Positions 1-10,435 of a stretch of 64,000 nucleotides of DNA are shown one piece after another. The notes under the pieces were generated by a model. The model was not told the DNA's origin. It searched no databases and worked only from the letters and a program-made list of their open reading frames with translations. The number at the start of each line of letters is the position of its first letter. Position 1 is the first letter of the stretch. Source of the DNA: Pedobacter sp. PLR (GTDB lineage: Bacteria > Bacteroidota > Bacteroidia > Sphingobacteriales > Sphingobacteriaceae); NCBI RefSeq assembly GCF_026239675.1, contig NZ_JAPIVQ010000001.1, positions 744,001 to 808,000 on the forward strand, in the 5' to 3' direction. The position numbers were made by a program, and so were the translations under genes.

Positions 1-2777
1 TGAAAAAATTTTTCACTTATATAATTTTCACTTTATTTTCATTTACCAGTTTAGCGCAAAAATCTGTCATTAAAGGTTTAGTGGCTGATACCTTAGAAAA
101 AAAGGTTCTTGAAAATAGTGCAGTCCTGTTGATCAGGGCTTCGGATTCTATATTGGTAAAAACAGCCCGTACGGACAAAAACGGACGTTTCGAATGGGGA
201 AATATTGGAAAGGGCAGTTATCAGCTCCTGATTACTTACCCTAAAATGGCCGATTATATCCGGAACATCAATATTGTAGGAGATACGCTTGTTGACGTCG
301 GAAAGGTAAATATGGAATTAAAGTCCAAATTACTGACTGAGGTGGTCATAGCGGCCACCAAAAAAGCCATCAGAATGCGTGGTGACACCTTAGTTTTTCA
401 GGCAGACAGTTTCGCCGTACGAAACAATGCCAATGTACAGGAATTGCTAAAAAGGCTTCCGGGCATTGACGTGGACAAAAACGGTTCGATTAAATCTCAG
501 GGGAAAGAGGTAAAAACCGTCCTGGTGGACGGTGATGAGTTTTTTGGCGATGATCCCCTGCTGGCTACCAGGTATTTAAAAGCGAATGCAGTAGATGAAG
601 TACAGGTGTATGAACGAAAAAGTAAGGCAGCCGAGCTGACCGGAATTGACGACGGCATCAAGCAAAAAACCATCAATATCAAACTCAAAGACAATGCAAA
701 GAATGGTTATCTAACCACACTGGATGCCAATGCAGGGAGCGATGCCTTTCAGGATTACGGCGGGATGATTGGTGCGTTCAAAAGTAAATTGAAGATGGCC
801 ATCTTCGGCACCTATTCTAACCTCGACAACGACTCTAAGATCAACAATTCCATGCGAAAGCTCAAAGGAGAAGATTATGACCAGATTGAGATTGGAGACG
901 ATGGCAGTTCCATTATGTATTCTTCCGGCGGTGATGATGATGACGATTACTATTCCTCTACCGGAGGTCTCCCGAGCAATATCAATCTTGGCGCCCATTT
1001 TTCTGATAAATTTTACCATAATCAGATGGGTTTAAAAATGAACTTCAAAGTATTTAATAACCAGAACAACAACCATAAAACTTCCACTTCACAGGAATTG
1101 TTACCTTCCGGACAGCAATTTATGAGTATGGGCACTACAGACGATCATTCTAATGTTACCGGCGAAAATATCCGTGGTACCTATACCTACCATACCGACT
1201 CTTTATCTATCCTAAAAGTATCATTTGGCCTGAAAAAGAACCGGAGTTATAACGAGTCCAAAAGTCTGAATGGCAGTAAAAATGAATTTGGAATACTGAT
1301 CAGTCAGAATAATCAATCCAACATTGGAAATGGCTCTGCCGACCTGTTTAACGGTAATATCAACTGGTCAACAAAATTTAAGAAAAAAGGAAGGGTCTTA
1401 TCGATTGATATTCAGCCGGAAAGTCAGAACAGCGAAGGCCTGGAGCGCAGTATAAACCATACCGAATATTACAATTCACAGGGTCAATGGAACCGCAGTG
1501 AAGACATTAATCTGATCAAGGACAATTCGGGTAAGCAAAATTCTATTGGAACCAGAATCAGCTATGCAGAATTACTAAGTAAACACTGGTCAATGGAAGC
1601 AGGTTATACCTTCAAAACCATCGCTTCCAGTAGTAACCGGTTAGTTTTTGATGCAGTTACAGGTGTATCCCAAAAGATAGATTCCCTCAGTAATAATTTT
1701 AAGTTCATTAATTTTTCAAATATTGGGAAGATGATCTTTCAGTATAAAGTGAAAAATTTCTCCGTATCAAGTGGTCTTGAGGCGACGCAAACTAATTTTG
1801 AATTAAAAGATCTGGATAAAGCCGGTAATTTCAAGCGGAATTACCTGAACCTCTCCCCACGAACCAATATCTTTTACAAAATCAGCAACAGTACGAGTAT
1901 GTCGTTAAACTACAATGGCTACACGCAACAACCTAGCATTGAGCAGATACAACCTGTAATTCAAATTAACACACCTCTATATCAGGTGATTGGTAATTCG
2001 ACTTTAAGGCCTTCTTTCACCAACAATTTCGCCATTTCCTACAGTAGTTATATGATGAATTTTGATCAGTTTTTCTCTACATATCTGAATTATGGTTTCA
2101 CCAATAATGCGATTGTAGGCTCTGAAATTGTGGATGAATTTAACAAAAGGGTTTCCAGCTTTATCAATTTAAACGGCAATAACTCCCTGAGTGGAAATGT
2201 GTATTATTCCAAAGGATTTTCGAAACTTCATTTCCGCATGGGGCTGGATCTGAGCTTTTACCGCTCGGGTAACGTCGCAAGAATCAATGGAGTGCGCAAT
2301 AGAACGATCAATACGCAATACAATGCAAAGGCTTCATTCAACTATTACACGCCAAAAGTAGACCTTTCTTACGCTCCTTCTGCTTCTATTATGTATGGCA
2401 CTTCTTCTATCGGTGGTTTTAATGATGGAAAAAGCATCATCCACAACCATGAATTTTCCGGAACAGTGCAATTGCCTTACCGTTCAGAGTTTAACAGTAC
2501 CTTGTCTGTGTCTCTTCGTCCGGCCAACTCTTCTTTCGGAACAGACCTGAATGTGGTGATACTGAACAGTTATCTGGCAACTAAACTAGGGAAAAACGAG
2601 GCTTTTGAACTGAAACTTACCGCAACAGATATCCTGAATCAAAAGATTGGCTATAGCCGGTTTGTGGGTGGAAACCTGATCTCTGAAAACACATTTAGCT
2701 ATATTCCACGTTATGTATTGATTGGTATAAACTGGAATTTAAGTGGTAACTTTACTAAGGCCCAGGCTAATCCATAA
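1..2777 (+). CDS. Outer-membrane beta-barrel protein (TonB-dependent-receptor-like), start codon cut by 1 base
   Basis: The reading frame is open from base 3 and the window opens with 'TG' followed by KKFFTYIIFTLF, so the start ATG almost certainly begins one base before the window (about 925 residues in all). The first 20 residues form a signal peptide ending SLAQ. A carboxypeptidase-regulatory-like beta-sandwich follows, then a plug-like segment with LKRLPGIDVDKNG and VDGDEFFGDD, then a long beta-rich region with many aromatic, Asn and Ser residues typical of a barrel. This is the outer membrane beta-barrel family common in Bacteroidota. The substrate is unknown. It abuts a GLPGLI-family gene with no gap, a pairing seen often in this phylum, so the two are probably co-transcribed. 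I see no TonB box that I would defend. Confidence 0.85.
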   Translation, partial: KKFFTYIIFTLFSFTSLAQKSVIKGLVADTLEKKVLENSAVLLIRASDSILVKTARTDKNGRFEWGNIGKGSYQLLITYPKMADYIRNINIVGDTLVDVGKVNMELKSKLLTEVVIAATKKAIRMRGDTLVFQADSFAVRNNANVQELLKRLPGIDVDKNGSIKSQGKEVKTVLVDGDEFFGDDPLLATRYLKANAVDEVQVYERKSKAAELTGIDDGIKQKTINIKLKDNAKNGYLTTLDANAGSDAFQDYGGMIGAFKSKLKMAIFGTYSNLDNDSKINNSMRKLKGEDYDQIEIGDDGSSIMYSSGGDDDDDYYSSTGGLPSNINLGAHFSDKFYHNQMGLKMNFKVFNNQNNNHKTSTSQELLPSGQQFMSMGTTDDHSNVTGENIRGTYTYHTDSLSILKVSFGLKKNRSYNESKSLNGSKNEFGILISQNNQSNIGNGSADLFNGNINWSTKFKKKGRVLSIDIQPESQNSEGLERSINHTEYYNSQGQWNRSEDINLIKDNSGKQNSIGTRISYAELLSKHWSMEAGYTFKTIASSSNRLVFDAVTGVSQKIDSLSNNFKFINFSNIGKMIFQYKVKNFSVSSGLEATQTNFELKDLDKAGNFKRNYLNLSPRTNIFYKISNSTSMSLNYNGYTQQPSIEQIQPVIQINTPLYQVIGNSTLRPSFTNNFAISYSSYMMNFDQFFSTYLNYGFTNNAIVGSEIVDEFNKRVSSFINLNGNNSLSGNVYYSKGFSKLHFRMGLDLSFYRSGNVARINGVRNRTINTQYNAKASFNYYTPKVDLSYAPSASIMYGTSSIGGFNDGKSIIHNHEFSGTVQLPYRSEFNSTLSVSLRPANSSFGTDLNVVILNSYLATKLGKNEAFELKLTATDILNQKIGYSRFVGGNLISENTFSYIPRYVLIGINWNLSGNFTKAQANP

Positions 2778-3542
2778 ATGATCATGAAGCAATTGATTTG
2801 TCTGTTACTTTTTTCCATTTCTTTTACTGCGGTAAGGGCACAGCAGCTTTTCATTCCGAATGGAACGATCATCTTTGAGAAAAAGGTAAATCTCCAGCGG
2901 CGCTTAGCAGATTCAGGATTTCCCGAAGAGTCGAAAGAGCGGGTAAAAAAGTACAAAATCAACCATTGGGAATTGTCATTTGATGCGTCAAAATCCATTT
3001 TCCGTCCGGTGAAAGAAGCTGAAGAATCCCTGGATATTGGTTTTTACGGATCTACTGATGATCCTGAAAATGAACTATATGCCAACTATCCGCAAAATAA
3101 GCGGGTGCTCAAAAAGAAAATCTGGGGAGACGATTACCTCTTAAATGACACCATCCCTAAAGTAGAATGGAAAATCATGCATGAGTTGCGGAATATTGCC
3201 GGCTATGATTGCAGAAAAGCGATTGGCGTCATTAATGATTCTGTGTATGTGGTGGCTTTTTATACGGATGAAATCCTGCTAAAAGGCGGCCCGGAAGGCT
3301 TCAGTGGCTTGCCGGGGATGATTCTCGGCCTGGCAATTCCGCGCTATTACAGCACCTGGTTTGCGACAAGAGTAAAACCATATACGGAACAATCTTTGAC
3401 AATCATCCCGCCATCAAAAGGGAAAAAGACGGAAACCGCAAAAGAATTTAATAAACTGATCGAAATCTTTACACGATATGATATCCTGCAAAAACAAAAA
3501 CCAGAAGAGGTCAAAAAGCGGCTCTACGGTTTTGTACTCTAA
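2778..3542 (+). CDS. GLPGLI family secreted protein
   Basis: This 254-residue protein has an N-terminal signal peptide ending near AVRAQQ and carries the family signature GFSGLPGMILGLAIP around residue 178, preceded by a typical AGYDCRKA segment. GLPGLI proteins are periplasmic or secreted proteins of unknown function in Bacteroidota, usually encoded beside an outer-membrane barrel protein, as here. The first ATG directly follows the upstream stop. A second ATG two codons later (2784, MKQLICLLL) gives an equally good leader and may be the true start. The tie to transport by the upstream barrel is inferred from context only. Confidence 0.85.
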   Translation: MIMKQLICLLLFSISFTAVRAQQLFIPNGTIIFEKKVNLQRRLADSGFPEESKERVKKYKINHWELSFDASKSIFRPVKEAEESLDIGFYGSTDDPENELYANYPQNKRVLKKKIWGDDYLLNDTIPKVEWKIMHELRNIAGYDCRKAIGVINDSVYVVAFYTDEILLKGGPEGFSGLPGMILGLAIPRYYSTWFATRVKPYTEQSLTIIPPSKGKKTETAKEFNKLIEIFTRYDILQKQKPEEVKKRLYGFVL

Positions 3543-3628
3543 CATTATCAGTGATAACTGCTTATGTCTGGAATTTGCAACATCAACAAAATTTCCGCAA
3601 TTAGCCCTTTAGCTTCCGTTTTATTTGC

Positions 3629-3636
3629 TAACTTTG
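3629..3636 (+). promoter_or_regulatory. Candidate -7 promoter box of pyrG
   Basis: TAACTTTG matches the Bacteroidota -7 consensus TAnnTTTG and lies about 65 bases before the pyrG start. No convincing -33 TTG is seen at the right spacing, so this rests on the -7 box and the position. Confidence 0.5.
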
Positions 3637-3700
3637 TATCCCGTACAAAAACAATAAAAGTAGCCGTTAAAACTGCCTTTATTTTCAGAAAATCACAAAC

Positions 3701-5317
3701 ATGACTAAGTATATTTTTGTTACGGGCGGTGTTACTTCCTCTTTAGGTAAGGGCATCATCTCCGCTTCATTAGCCAAATTATTACAAGCAAGAGGTTACA
3801 GTGTAGCCATTCAAAAATTTGATCCGTATATCAATATCGATCCGGGAACATTAAATCCATACGAACATGGCGAATGCTTTGTGACGGAAGATGGTGCGGA
3901 AACAGATCTTGACCTTGGTCACTATGAGCGTTTCTTAAACATTCCTACTTCACAGGCGAACAACATTACGACCGGAAGGATTTATCAAAATGTAATCAAC
4001 AAAGAGAGACAAGGTGAGTATCTTGGAAAAACCGTTCAGGTAGTTCCACACATCACTGATGAGATCAAACGCAACATGCGCATCTTAGGTGATACAGGTA
4101 AATACGACATCGTAATCACAGAACTTGGTGGTACTGTTGGTGATATTGAATCTTTACCTTTCATTGAAGCTGTACGTCAGTTTAAATGGGAAGAAGGTGC
4201 AAACAATGCCATTGTAATTCACCTGACTTTGATTCCTTTCCTTGCAGCTGCCGGTGAATTGAAAACAAAACCAACACAACATTCCGTAAAAGCATTATTG
4301 GAATACGGTATTCAACCGGATATCCTGGTTTGTCGTACAGAACACCATATCAATATGGATATCCGTAAGAAAATCGCGTTATTCTGTAATGTGAACATCA
4401 ATGCGGTGGTAGAATCTATCGATGCTTCGACCATTTATGATGTGCCATTGTTGATGATGAAAGAGCAATTAGACAAAACGGTATTGAGCAAGTTGAAGCT
4501 GGCGCAGAAAAACGAACCGGATATGGAAAGCTGGAAAGACTTCCTTGGTCGTTTGAAAAACCCTACTTCAGAAGTTAAAATCGGTCTGATTGGTAAATAT
4601 GTAGAGCTTCCTGATGCTTACAAATCGATTATTGAATCTTTTGTACATGCAGGTGCTAAAAATGAGTGTAAAGTAAAAGTAGAATATATCCATTCAGAGG
4701 GGGTCTATGCAGACAATGCCAAAGAAAAATTAATGCATTTAGACGGTGTATTGGTTGCTCCGGGTTTTGGTAGCCGTGGTATTGAAGGAAAAATTGATGC
4801 GATCAAATATGTTCGTGAAAATGATGTTCCTTTCTTCGGTATCTGTTTAGGTATGCAGTGTGCAGTAATTGAATTCGGTAGAAATGTATTGGGCTTAACC
4901 AATGCAAATACCGTTGAGATTGATGAAAACACAGAGCATCCAGTGATCAACATGATGGAAGATCAAAAAACGGTGACCAACAAAGGTGGTACCATGCGTT
5001 TAGGTTCTTACCCATGTGATGTTAAAAAAGGTACAAAAGCTTTTGCAGCTTACGGTAAAGCTCACATCACTGAGCGTCACAGACATCGTTATGAATTCAA
5101 TAATGCGTATTTAGAGCAGTATGAAGCAGCAGGAATGATTGCTTCAGGATTAAATCCTGATAGCCATTTAGTAGAAATTGTGGAGCTTAAAAACCATCCT
5201 TTCTTCGTTGGTGGACAATTTCATCCAGAATTAAAATCAACAGTTGCTAATCCTCACCCACTTTTTGTTAAATTTGTCGCCGCTGCGATGGAATTTGCAA
5301 AGAAAAAAATCAAATAA
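3701..5317 (+). CDS. pyrG: CTP synthase
   Basis: This 538-residue protein makes CTP from UTP, ATP and glutamine in the cytoplasm. The N-terminal synthetase domain begins with [11 protein letters not shown] (nucleotide-binding loop) and contains [20 protein letters not shown]. The C-terminal glutamine amidotransferase domain carries the nucleophile elbow FGICLGMQC (Cys382) and the FHPEL motif with the catalytic His-Glu pair. The length is normal for the family. yidC follows 20 bases later on the same strand, a gene order common in Bacteroidota, so the two are probably one transcript ending at the hairpin after yidC. Confidence 0.98.
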   Translation: MTKYIFVTGGVTSSLGKGIISASLAKLLQARGYSVAIQKFDPYINIDPGTLNPYEHGECFVTEDGAETDLDLGHYERFLNIPTSQANNITTGRIYQNVINKERQGEYLGKTVQVVPHITDEIKRNMRILGDTGKYDIVITELGGTVGDIESLPFIEAVRQFKWEEGANNAIVIHLTLIPFLAAAGELKTKPTQHSVKALLEYGIQPDILVCRTEHHINMDIRKKIALFCNVNINAVVESIDASTIYDVPLLMMKEQLDKTVLSKLKLAQKNEPDMESWKDFLGRLKNPTSEVKIGLIGKYVELPDAYKSIIESFVHAGAKNECKVKVEYIHSEGVYADNAKEKLMHLDGVLVAPGFGSRGIEGKIDAIKYVRENDVPFFGICLGMQCAVIEFGRNVLGLTNANTVEIDENTEHPVINMMEDQKTVTNKGGTMRLGSYPCDVKKGTKAFAAYGKAHITERHRHRYEFNNAYLEQYEAAGMIASGLNPDSHLVEIVELKNHPFFVGGQFHPELKSTVANPHPLFVKFVAAAMEFAKKKIK

Positions 5318-5337
5318 TACGAGTTTAAATAACAATA

Positions 5338-7137
5338 ATGGATAGAAATACGTTTACAGGCCTGTTCCTGATCATGATCGTTTTGGCCGGTTCTTTTTAC
5401 TTTTTTGGTCCCAGTCAGACTGAAATCACCAAAGAAAAGGAAAGAATTGCCGCAGATTCTTTGAAAAAAGTTAATGCAGCCACAAAAACCACTGCTCCTA
5501 CAATAGCAGCGGCAACACCAGCTGTTGATTCAGCAACATTATCAGGACCATTTGGTGGCAGCATCACAGGTACAGCTAAAACAACTGTTTTAGAAAATGA
5601 AAACTTAAAATTAACGCTGACCAATAAAGGTGGTAAGATCTTATCTGTACAGGTAAAAGGTCAAAAAACTTACAATGGAAAACCGGTTATTTTATTTGAT
5701 GGTGACCAGAATAAGTTCGGGTTAAAAATGAACATCAACGGTAAAATCTTAAATACCAATGATCTTTATTTTACGCCAACCGTAACGGACAATAAAGTGA
5801 GCATGCGTGCCACTTATCAAGGTGATAAATACATTGAATATACTTACGATCTAAAACCAAAATCGAATAATGTTGCTTTTAACATTAATCTGAATGGTTT
5901 AAATCAGGTGATCCAAACGGATTCTATCTCATTAAACTGGTCTGCAACGTTATTAGAGCAGGAAAAATCTGCTGCAAAAGAAAAAGAGCACGCTGCTCCT
6001 TTCTACAAATACACAACTGAAAGTCCGGATCATTTGAGCGTTGCTAAAGATGAAACTGAAGAGTTGAAAAAAGGAAAGATCGAATGGTTCTCCTTCAAAC
6101 AACAGTTTTTCTCTGCGGTATTGATTCCTAAAGATGCTTTTGAAAGCGGTAAACTTGCCGTTACAGTTGCGACTGAACCGGGTCTGATCAAACGTTATGA
6201 TGCCGATATGAAAATGCATTTCGGTCAGACTGCTGCTCAAAACTACGCGATGGATTTCTACTTCGGTACCAATAAGTTCTCTGAGCTAAAAGCACAAGGG
6301 CACGAAATTGAAAAACTGGTAGATATGGGTTACTGGCCTTTAAAATACATCAACAGATTTGTCGTATTGCCGGTATTTAAATTCCTGGAAGGTTTTGGAT
6401 GGAACTATGGCGTGATCATTCTGATCCTGACAATCCTTCTTAAAGTTGCCATGTCTCCTTTGACGTATAAATCATACATCTCTATGGCTAAGATGAGAAT
6501 TCTTAAACCAGAAATGGATGTGATTAAAGCTAAAGTAGGCGAAGATAATCCAACACTTTTACAGCAGGAATACCTGAAATTGTATAAGCAGGTAGGCGTA
6601 AACCCGCTGGGTGGCTGTTTACCAATGCTCCTTCAATTGCCTTTTGTAATGGCCTTCTTCTTCTTCTTCCCGAACTTATTTGAGTTAAGAGGAGAAAGCT
6701 TCTTATGGATGAAAGATCTTTCCACTTATGATGATTTCATCAAATTTGGTTTCACCATTCCATTTATCGGAGATCACTTGAGTTTAATGTGTGTATTGAT
6801 GACGATTTCGACCTTGATCTACACTTATTTCAATAACCAGATTTCTGGTGCAACAGGTCAGATGAAATACATTGGTTACATCATGCCAATCATTTTCTTA
6901 GGGGTGTTGAATAGCTATCCTTCCGGATTAAACTATTACTACTTCCTTGCGAATATGCTGACGTTTGCTCAGCAGTTCATGATTAAATCTATGGTTGATG
7001 ATGAAAAGATTCACCGTACTTTACAAGAGAACAAAACAAAACCTGTGGAGACTAAAAAGAAATCTAAATTCCAAACGAGATTAGATGACTATATGCGTTC
7101 ACAACAACAAGCTGCAACACAGTCGAAGAAAAAATAG
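5338..7137 (+). CDS. yidC: Membrane protein insertase YidC
   Basis: This 599-residue protein inserts and folds inner-membrane proteins, alone or with SecYEG. It shows an N-terminal membrane anchor (about residues 5-25), a low-complexity Ala/Thr linker, a large periplasmic beta-sandwich domain (about 80-330), then the conserved 60KD_IMP membrane core from about residue 350, with NPLGGCLPMLLQLPFVMAF and the later SGLNYYYFLANM segment. The tail is basic (KKKSKFQ and a terminal KKK), as expected for ribosome contact. Length and architecture match the Gram-negative form. It is probably co-transcribed with pyrG. Confidence 0.97.
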   Translation: MDRNTFTGLFLIMIVLAGSFYFFGPSQTEITKEKERIAADSLKKVNAATKTTAPTIAAATPAVDSATLSGPFGGSITGTAKTTVLENENLKLTLTNKGGKILSVQVKGQKTYNGKPVILFDGDQNKFGLKMNINGKILNTNDLYFTPTVTDNKVSMRATYQGDKYIEYTYDLKPKSNNVAFNINLNGLNQVIQTDSISLNWSATLLEQEKSAAKEKEHAAPFYKYTTESPDHLSVAKDETEELKKGKIEWFSFKQQFFSAVLIPKDAFESGKLAVTVATEPGLIKRYDADMKMHFGQTAAQNYAMDFYFGTNKFSELKAQGHEIEKLVDMGYWPLKYINRFVVLPVFKFLEGFGWNYGVIILILTILLKVAMSPLTYKSYISMAKMRILKPEMDVIKAKVGEDNPTLLQQEYLKLYKQVGVNPLGGCLPMLLQLPFVMAFFFFFPNLFELRGESFLWMKDLSTYDDFIKFGFTIPFIGDHLSLMCVLMTISTLIYTYFNNQISGATGQMKYIGYIMPIIFLGVLNSYPSGLNYYYFLANMLTFAQQFMIKSMVDDEKIHRTLQENKTKPVETKKKSKFQTRLDDYMRSQQQAATQSKKK

Positions 7138-7156
7138 TCTTTTTAAAAGACGATGC

Positions 7157-7182
7157 AAAAAGCACCTTTCGGGGTGCTTTTT
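7157..7182 (+). terminator. Rho-independent terminator after yidC
   Basis: A perfect 10-bp stem (AAAAAGCACC / GGTGCTTTTT) with loop TTTCGG sits 20 bases after the yidC stop and ends in a T-run. It lies inside the 5' extension of the next open frame, which is one reason to reject the longer start of that gene. Confidence 0.9.
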
Positions 7183-7290
7183 GTGTTTAAGGCCGATTTT
7201 TATTGTAATAATTTGGTGGAGATTGCGGAAATCGTGCTAAAAAACCAGAAATTTAACGTTGAAGAAATCAACAATAAAAAAACTGTCTTT

Positions 7291-10137
7291 ATGATGCACA
7301 AAAAACTCACACTAATGTTCCTTTTATTGGCCAGCGCTGCATATGCGCAGAAAAAGCCATTGGACCATAGTGTTTATGATACCTGGGAAGCTGTGGGATC
7401 GAAACAACTTAGTAACAATGGTCTCTGGGCCATGTATGGCATTAATCAACAAGAAGGCGATGCCAATCTATACCTGAATAATCTGGTCAGCCTTTCGAAA
7501 ATAAAAGTAAACCGCGGTACAAATGCACAGTTCAGTGCAGATTCAAAATATGCAGTCTTTGTCATTAAACCTTTTCAGAAAGATATACGTCAGGCAAAAA
7601 TTAAAAAGAAAAAAGCAGATGATCAGCCTAAAGATAGTTTAGGGATCGCAAACTTAACCAGTATGGCGATTCTAAAGGTAGCTCGCGTGAAATCCTTTAA
7701 AATGCCGGAAAAATCTGCCGGCTTCTTAGCTTATCAGTTGGAAAAACCTTTAGATACTGCGAAGAAAACCACCACTCCTGCTACTACAGATAAGAAAAAA
7801 GATAGCGAAGATTTCTTTGCTGATGATGAGCCTGGTGCCGCCTCCAAAACAGAGGGAACGGATCTGATCTTTAAAAATCTGGTTACCGGTGTAGAGCGCA
7901 CTTTTAAATATGTTAGCGAGTATGCGTTTAGTAAAAACGGCAAGCAGTTTATCTTCGCAGCTACTGGTGCTAAAAAGGACAAAACAGCTCCGGTAGGTGT
8001 CTTTGTCTTGAATACAGAAAAAGGTACTTTGAAAACATTGGTTAAAGGAAAAGGTACTTTCAAAAACTTTGCGTTTGATGAAGAAGGAGCGTATTTGGCT
8101 TTTGTTGGTGAGCAAAGTCCGGAGAAAGCCGAGATTAAAGAGTTTAATGTGTATTACAATTCGCTTTCTTTAGATACCGCGCAGATTCTGGTTGACAATG
8201 GCATTCCAGGTATGCCTAAAAAATGGACTGTAAGTGGTGATTCCCGCATTAACTTTAGCAAGGATGGTACGAAGTTGTTCTTCGGCATCGCTCCGGTTAA
8301 AACACAAAAAGATACGACTCTCGTAGATTTTGAAAATGCGAAACTGGACATCTGGGGTTATAAAGACGATTACCTGCAACCAATGCAGTTGAAAAATGCG
8401 GATAAGGAAGCGAAAAGAGCTTACCTGACTTCCATTGAAATCTTTAACAGTGATCCTAAAATCGTTCCTCTAACTGACCTGAAACTACCTGATGCAGTGA
8501 TTATGGATGAAGGAAATGCTCCTTTCGCCCTGGCTTCTACAGATTTTGGCAATAGGGTTCAGCAGCAATGGACGGCAAGTTCCATCAAAGATTATTACCT
8601 TGTTGATGTAAAAACCGGCGCGAGAAAGAAAATTATTGAAAACCTTTCTGGTTCTGCAATGGCTTCGCCAGGAGGTAAATATGTGCTTTACTTTGATAAA
8701 ATAACCGGTAATTATGCGACATATCAGGTAGCTACCGGCAAGGTAACTACGTTGAATACTGGTTTAGCCGTAAAACTGGTAGATGAAGAAAATGATGTTC
8801 CGGACAATCCTTCTGCGTATGGTGTTGCTGCCTGGACTGAAGATGATAAGACAGTTTTAATCTACGACAAGTATGATATCTGGGAATTCTCCCCTGAAGG
8901 GAAAAGTCCGGCAAAAAATATGACCAATGGTTTCGGCAGACAAAACAAGCTGACTTTCCGCTACCAGAAGGTGGATCCTGAAAGCCGTTTCCTGGAGAAA
9001 AAGCAACACATCTTAATGGATGCTTTTAACAATGCCAGCAAAGAAAACGGTTTCTATAAAACCAATGTTGGTGACCAGAAGAATCCGGAACTGATCGTCA
9101 TGGAAAAATACAAGTACTCTGATTTAGCAAAAGCTAAGGACGCAGAAATGTATATCTACGACAAGGGGAACTATAGCGTTTCGCCAAATGTGTATGTTTC
9201 AAAAGATCTGAAAACAGAGATTAAGTTGAGTAACACCAATCCTCAGCAGCAAAACTACAACTGGGGTACCGCGGAATTGGTAAAATGGGAAACGCCTAAA
9301 GGATATAAGTCGGAAGGGATTTTATACAAACCGGAGAATTTTGATCCGGCTAAGAAGTACCCTATGATCGTGTATTTCTATGAGAAGCTTTCTGATGGTC
9401 TGTTCTCTTATCAGGCCCCTGCTCCTACACCTTCCAGATTGAATATTCCATTTTTTGTGAGTAATGGCTACCTGGTATTTGCACCGGATATCTCTTATGA
9501 AACTGGTTATCCAGGGAAATCTGCTGAAGAATTCATCAACTCCGGTGTGGAAACACTGAAGAAAAACCCTTGGGTGGATGGCACCAAAATCGGCATTCAG
9601 GGTCAGAGCTGGGGTGGTTATCAGGTAGCACACCTGATTACACGTACCAATATGTATGCCGCTGCCTGGGCTGGTGCTCCGGTAGCCAACATGACTTCTG
9701 CTTATGGTGGTATGCGCTGGGAAAGTGGAATGAACAGACAATTCCAATATGAGAAAACGCAAAGTAGAATCGGTGCTACCCTTTGGGAAAAACCAGAATT
9801 GTATATCGAGAACTCTCCCTTATTTTTCTTACCGAAGGTAAATACGCCTTTAGCAATCATGGCAAACGACGCTGATGGCGCCGTACCATGGTACCAGGGA
9901 ATTGAGTTGTTTAGTGGTTTAAGACGTTTAGGTAAACCGGTATGGATGCTTAACTATAATGGTGAAGCACACAACCTGATCCAGCGTCAGAACAGGAAAG
10001 ATATCCAGATCAGAGAACAACAGTTTTTCGATTATTACCTGAAAGGTGCTAAAGCTCCGATATGGATGACTTCAGGAATCCCTGCTACAGAAAAAGGAAG
10101 AACCTGGGGTTTTGACCTGACAGACGAAAAACCTTAA
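7291..10137 (+). CDS. Secreted S9-family (prolyl oligopeptidase-like) peptidase
   Basis: This 948-residue serine peptidase probably cleaves peptides in the periplasm. I chose the ATG at 7291 (a second ATG is at 7294) because it gives the leader MHKKLTLMFLLLASAAYAQ; the open frame begins earlier at 7153, but that stretch runs through the yidC terminator. The N-terminal two thirds look like a WD/beta-propeller region with an Asp/Lys-rich insert. The C-terminal alpha/beta-hydrolase domain has the nucleophile GQSWGG (Ser about 773), NDADGAVPW supplying the Asp, and GEAHN (His about 894). The gene stands alone, closed by its own terminator. Substrate specificity cannot be read from the sequence. 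Confidence 0.93.
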   Translation: MMHKKLTLMFLLLASAAYAQKKPLDHSVYDTWEAVGSKQLSNNGLWAMYGINQQEGDANLYLNNLVSLSKIKVNRGTNAQFSADSKYAVFVIKPFQKDIRQAKIKKKKADDQPKDSLGIANLTSMAILKVARVKSFKMPEKSAGFLAYQLEKPLDTAKKTTTPATTDKKKDSEDFFADDEPGAASKTEGTDLIFKNLVTGVERTFKYVSEYAFSKNGKQFIFAATGAKKDKTAPVGVFVLNTEKGTLKTLVKGKGTFKNFAFDEEGAYLAFVGEQSPEKAEIKEFNVYYNSLSLDTAQILVDNGIPGMPKKWTVSGDSRINFSKDGTKLFFGIAPVKTQKDTTLVDFENAKLDIWGYKDDYLQPMQLKNADKEAKRAYLTSIEIFNSDPKIVPLTDLKLPDAVIMDEGNAPFALASTDFGNRVQQQWTASSIKDYYLVDVKTGARKKIIENLSGSAMASPGGKYVLYFDKITGNYATYQVATGKVTTLNTGLAVKLVDEENDVPDNPSAYGVAAWTEDDKTVLIYDKYDIWEFSPEGKSPAKNMTNGFGRQNKLTFRYQKVDPESRFLEKKQHILMDAFNNASKENGFYKTNVGDQKNPELIVMEKYKYSDLAKAKDAEMYIYDKGNYSVSPNVYVSKDLKTEIKLSNTNPQQQNYNWGTAELVKWETPKGYKSEGILYKPENFDPAKKYPMIVYFYEKLSDGLFSYQAPAPTPSRLNIPFFVSNGYLVFAPDISYETGYPGKSAEEFINSGVETLKKNPWVDGTKIGIQGQSWGGYQVAHLITRTNMYAAAWAGAPVANMTSAYGGMRWESGMNRQFQYEKTQSRIGATLWEKPELYIENSPLFFLPKVNTPLAIMANDADGAVPWYQGIELFSGLRRLGKPVWMLNYNGEAHNLIQRQNRKDIQIREQQFFDYYLKGAKAPIWMTSGIPATEKGRTWGFDLTDEKP

Positions 10138-10196
10138 ATGATTAATATACAGGCAACAAATGATGTTTAAATGCTAATGTTTGTTGACTAAAAACG

Positions 10197-10233
10197 AAGC
10201 GGCCGCATCCATTAATTGGTGATGCGGCCGCTT
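10197..10233 (+). terminator. Strong hairpin terminator after the S9 peptidase
   Basis: A 13-bp perfect GC-rich stem (AAGCGGCCGCATC / GATGCGGCCGCTT) with an 11-base loop, 60 bases after the stop codon. The remaining sequence up to 10422 holds no gene that I can see. Confidence 0.85.
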
Positions 10234-10422
10234 TGCTGTTTACACGTTTTCTTTATCAAAAACAACATAGAGATCAATTCCTTAGATGAATTTAAACAAT
10301 GAGCTATGCAGCATGCTTTCGGTTCTATGATGACATATAACCACTTTCTTTCCCCAAAGCGATAATTATTGCGGTTCAACACCTGATTATTAGAATCAAA
10401 ACTATAAATTTAACCGTTCAAC

Positions 10423-10430
10423 TAATTTTG
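10423..10430 (+). promoter_or_regulatory. Candidate -7 box only 5 bases before an ATG
   Basis: TAATTTTG fits TAnnTTTG. It ends five bases before the ATG at 10436, which puts the expected transcription start at or next to the start codon. No clear -33 element is present. Confidence 0.4.
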
Positions 10431-10435
10431 TTTTA

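Noticed and set aside
711..1019. 102-residue minus-strand frame inside the barrel gene
   Set aside because: Shadow of the coding strand, with Ile/Val-rich repeats caused by the Asp-rich codons opposite.
3545..3557. 13-bp palindrome TTATCAGTGATAA after the GLPGLI gene
   Set aside because: Too short, without a T-run and without a clear promoter relation. Likely chance in AT-rich DNA.
7153..7290. Upstream start for the S9 peptidase giving 46 extra residues
   Set aside because: The stretch contains the yidC terminator hairpin and has no signal peptide, whereas the ATG at 7291 gives a clean leader.
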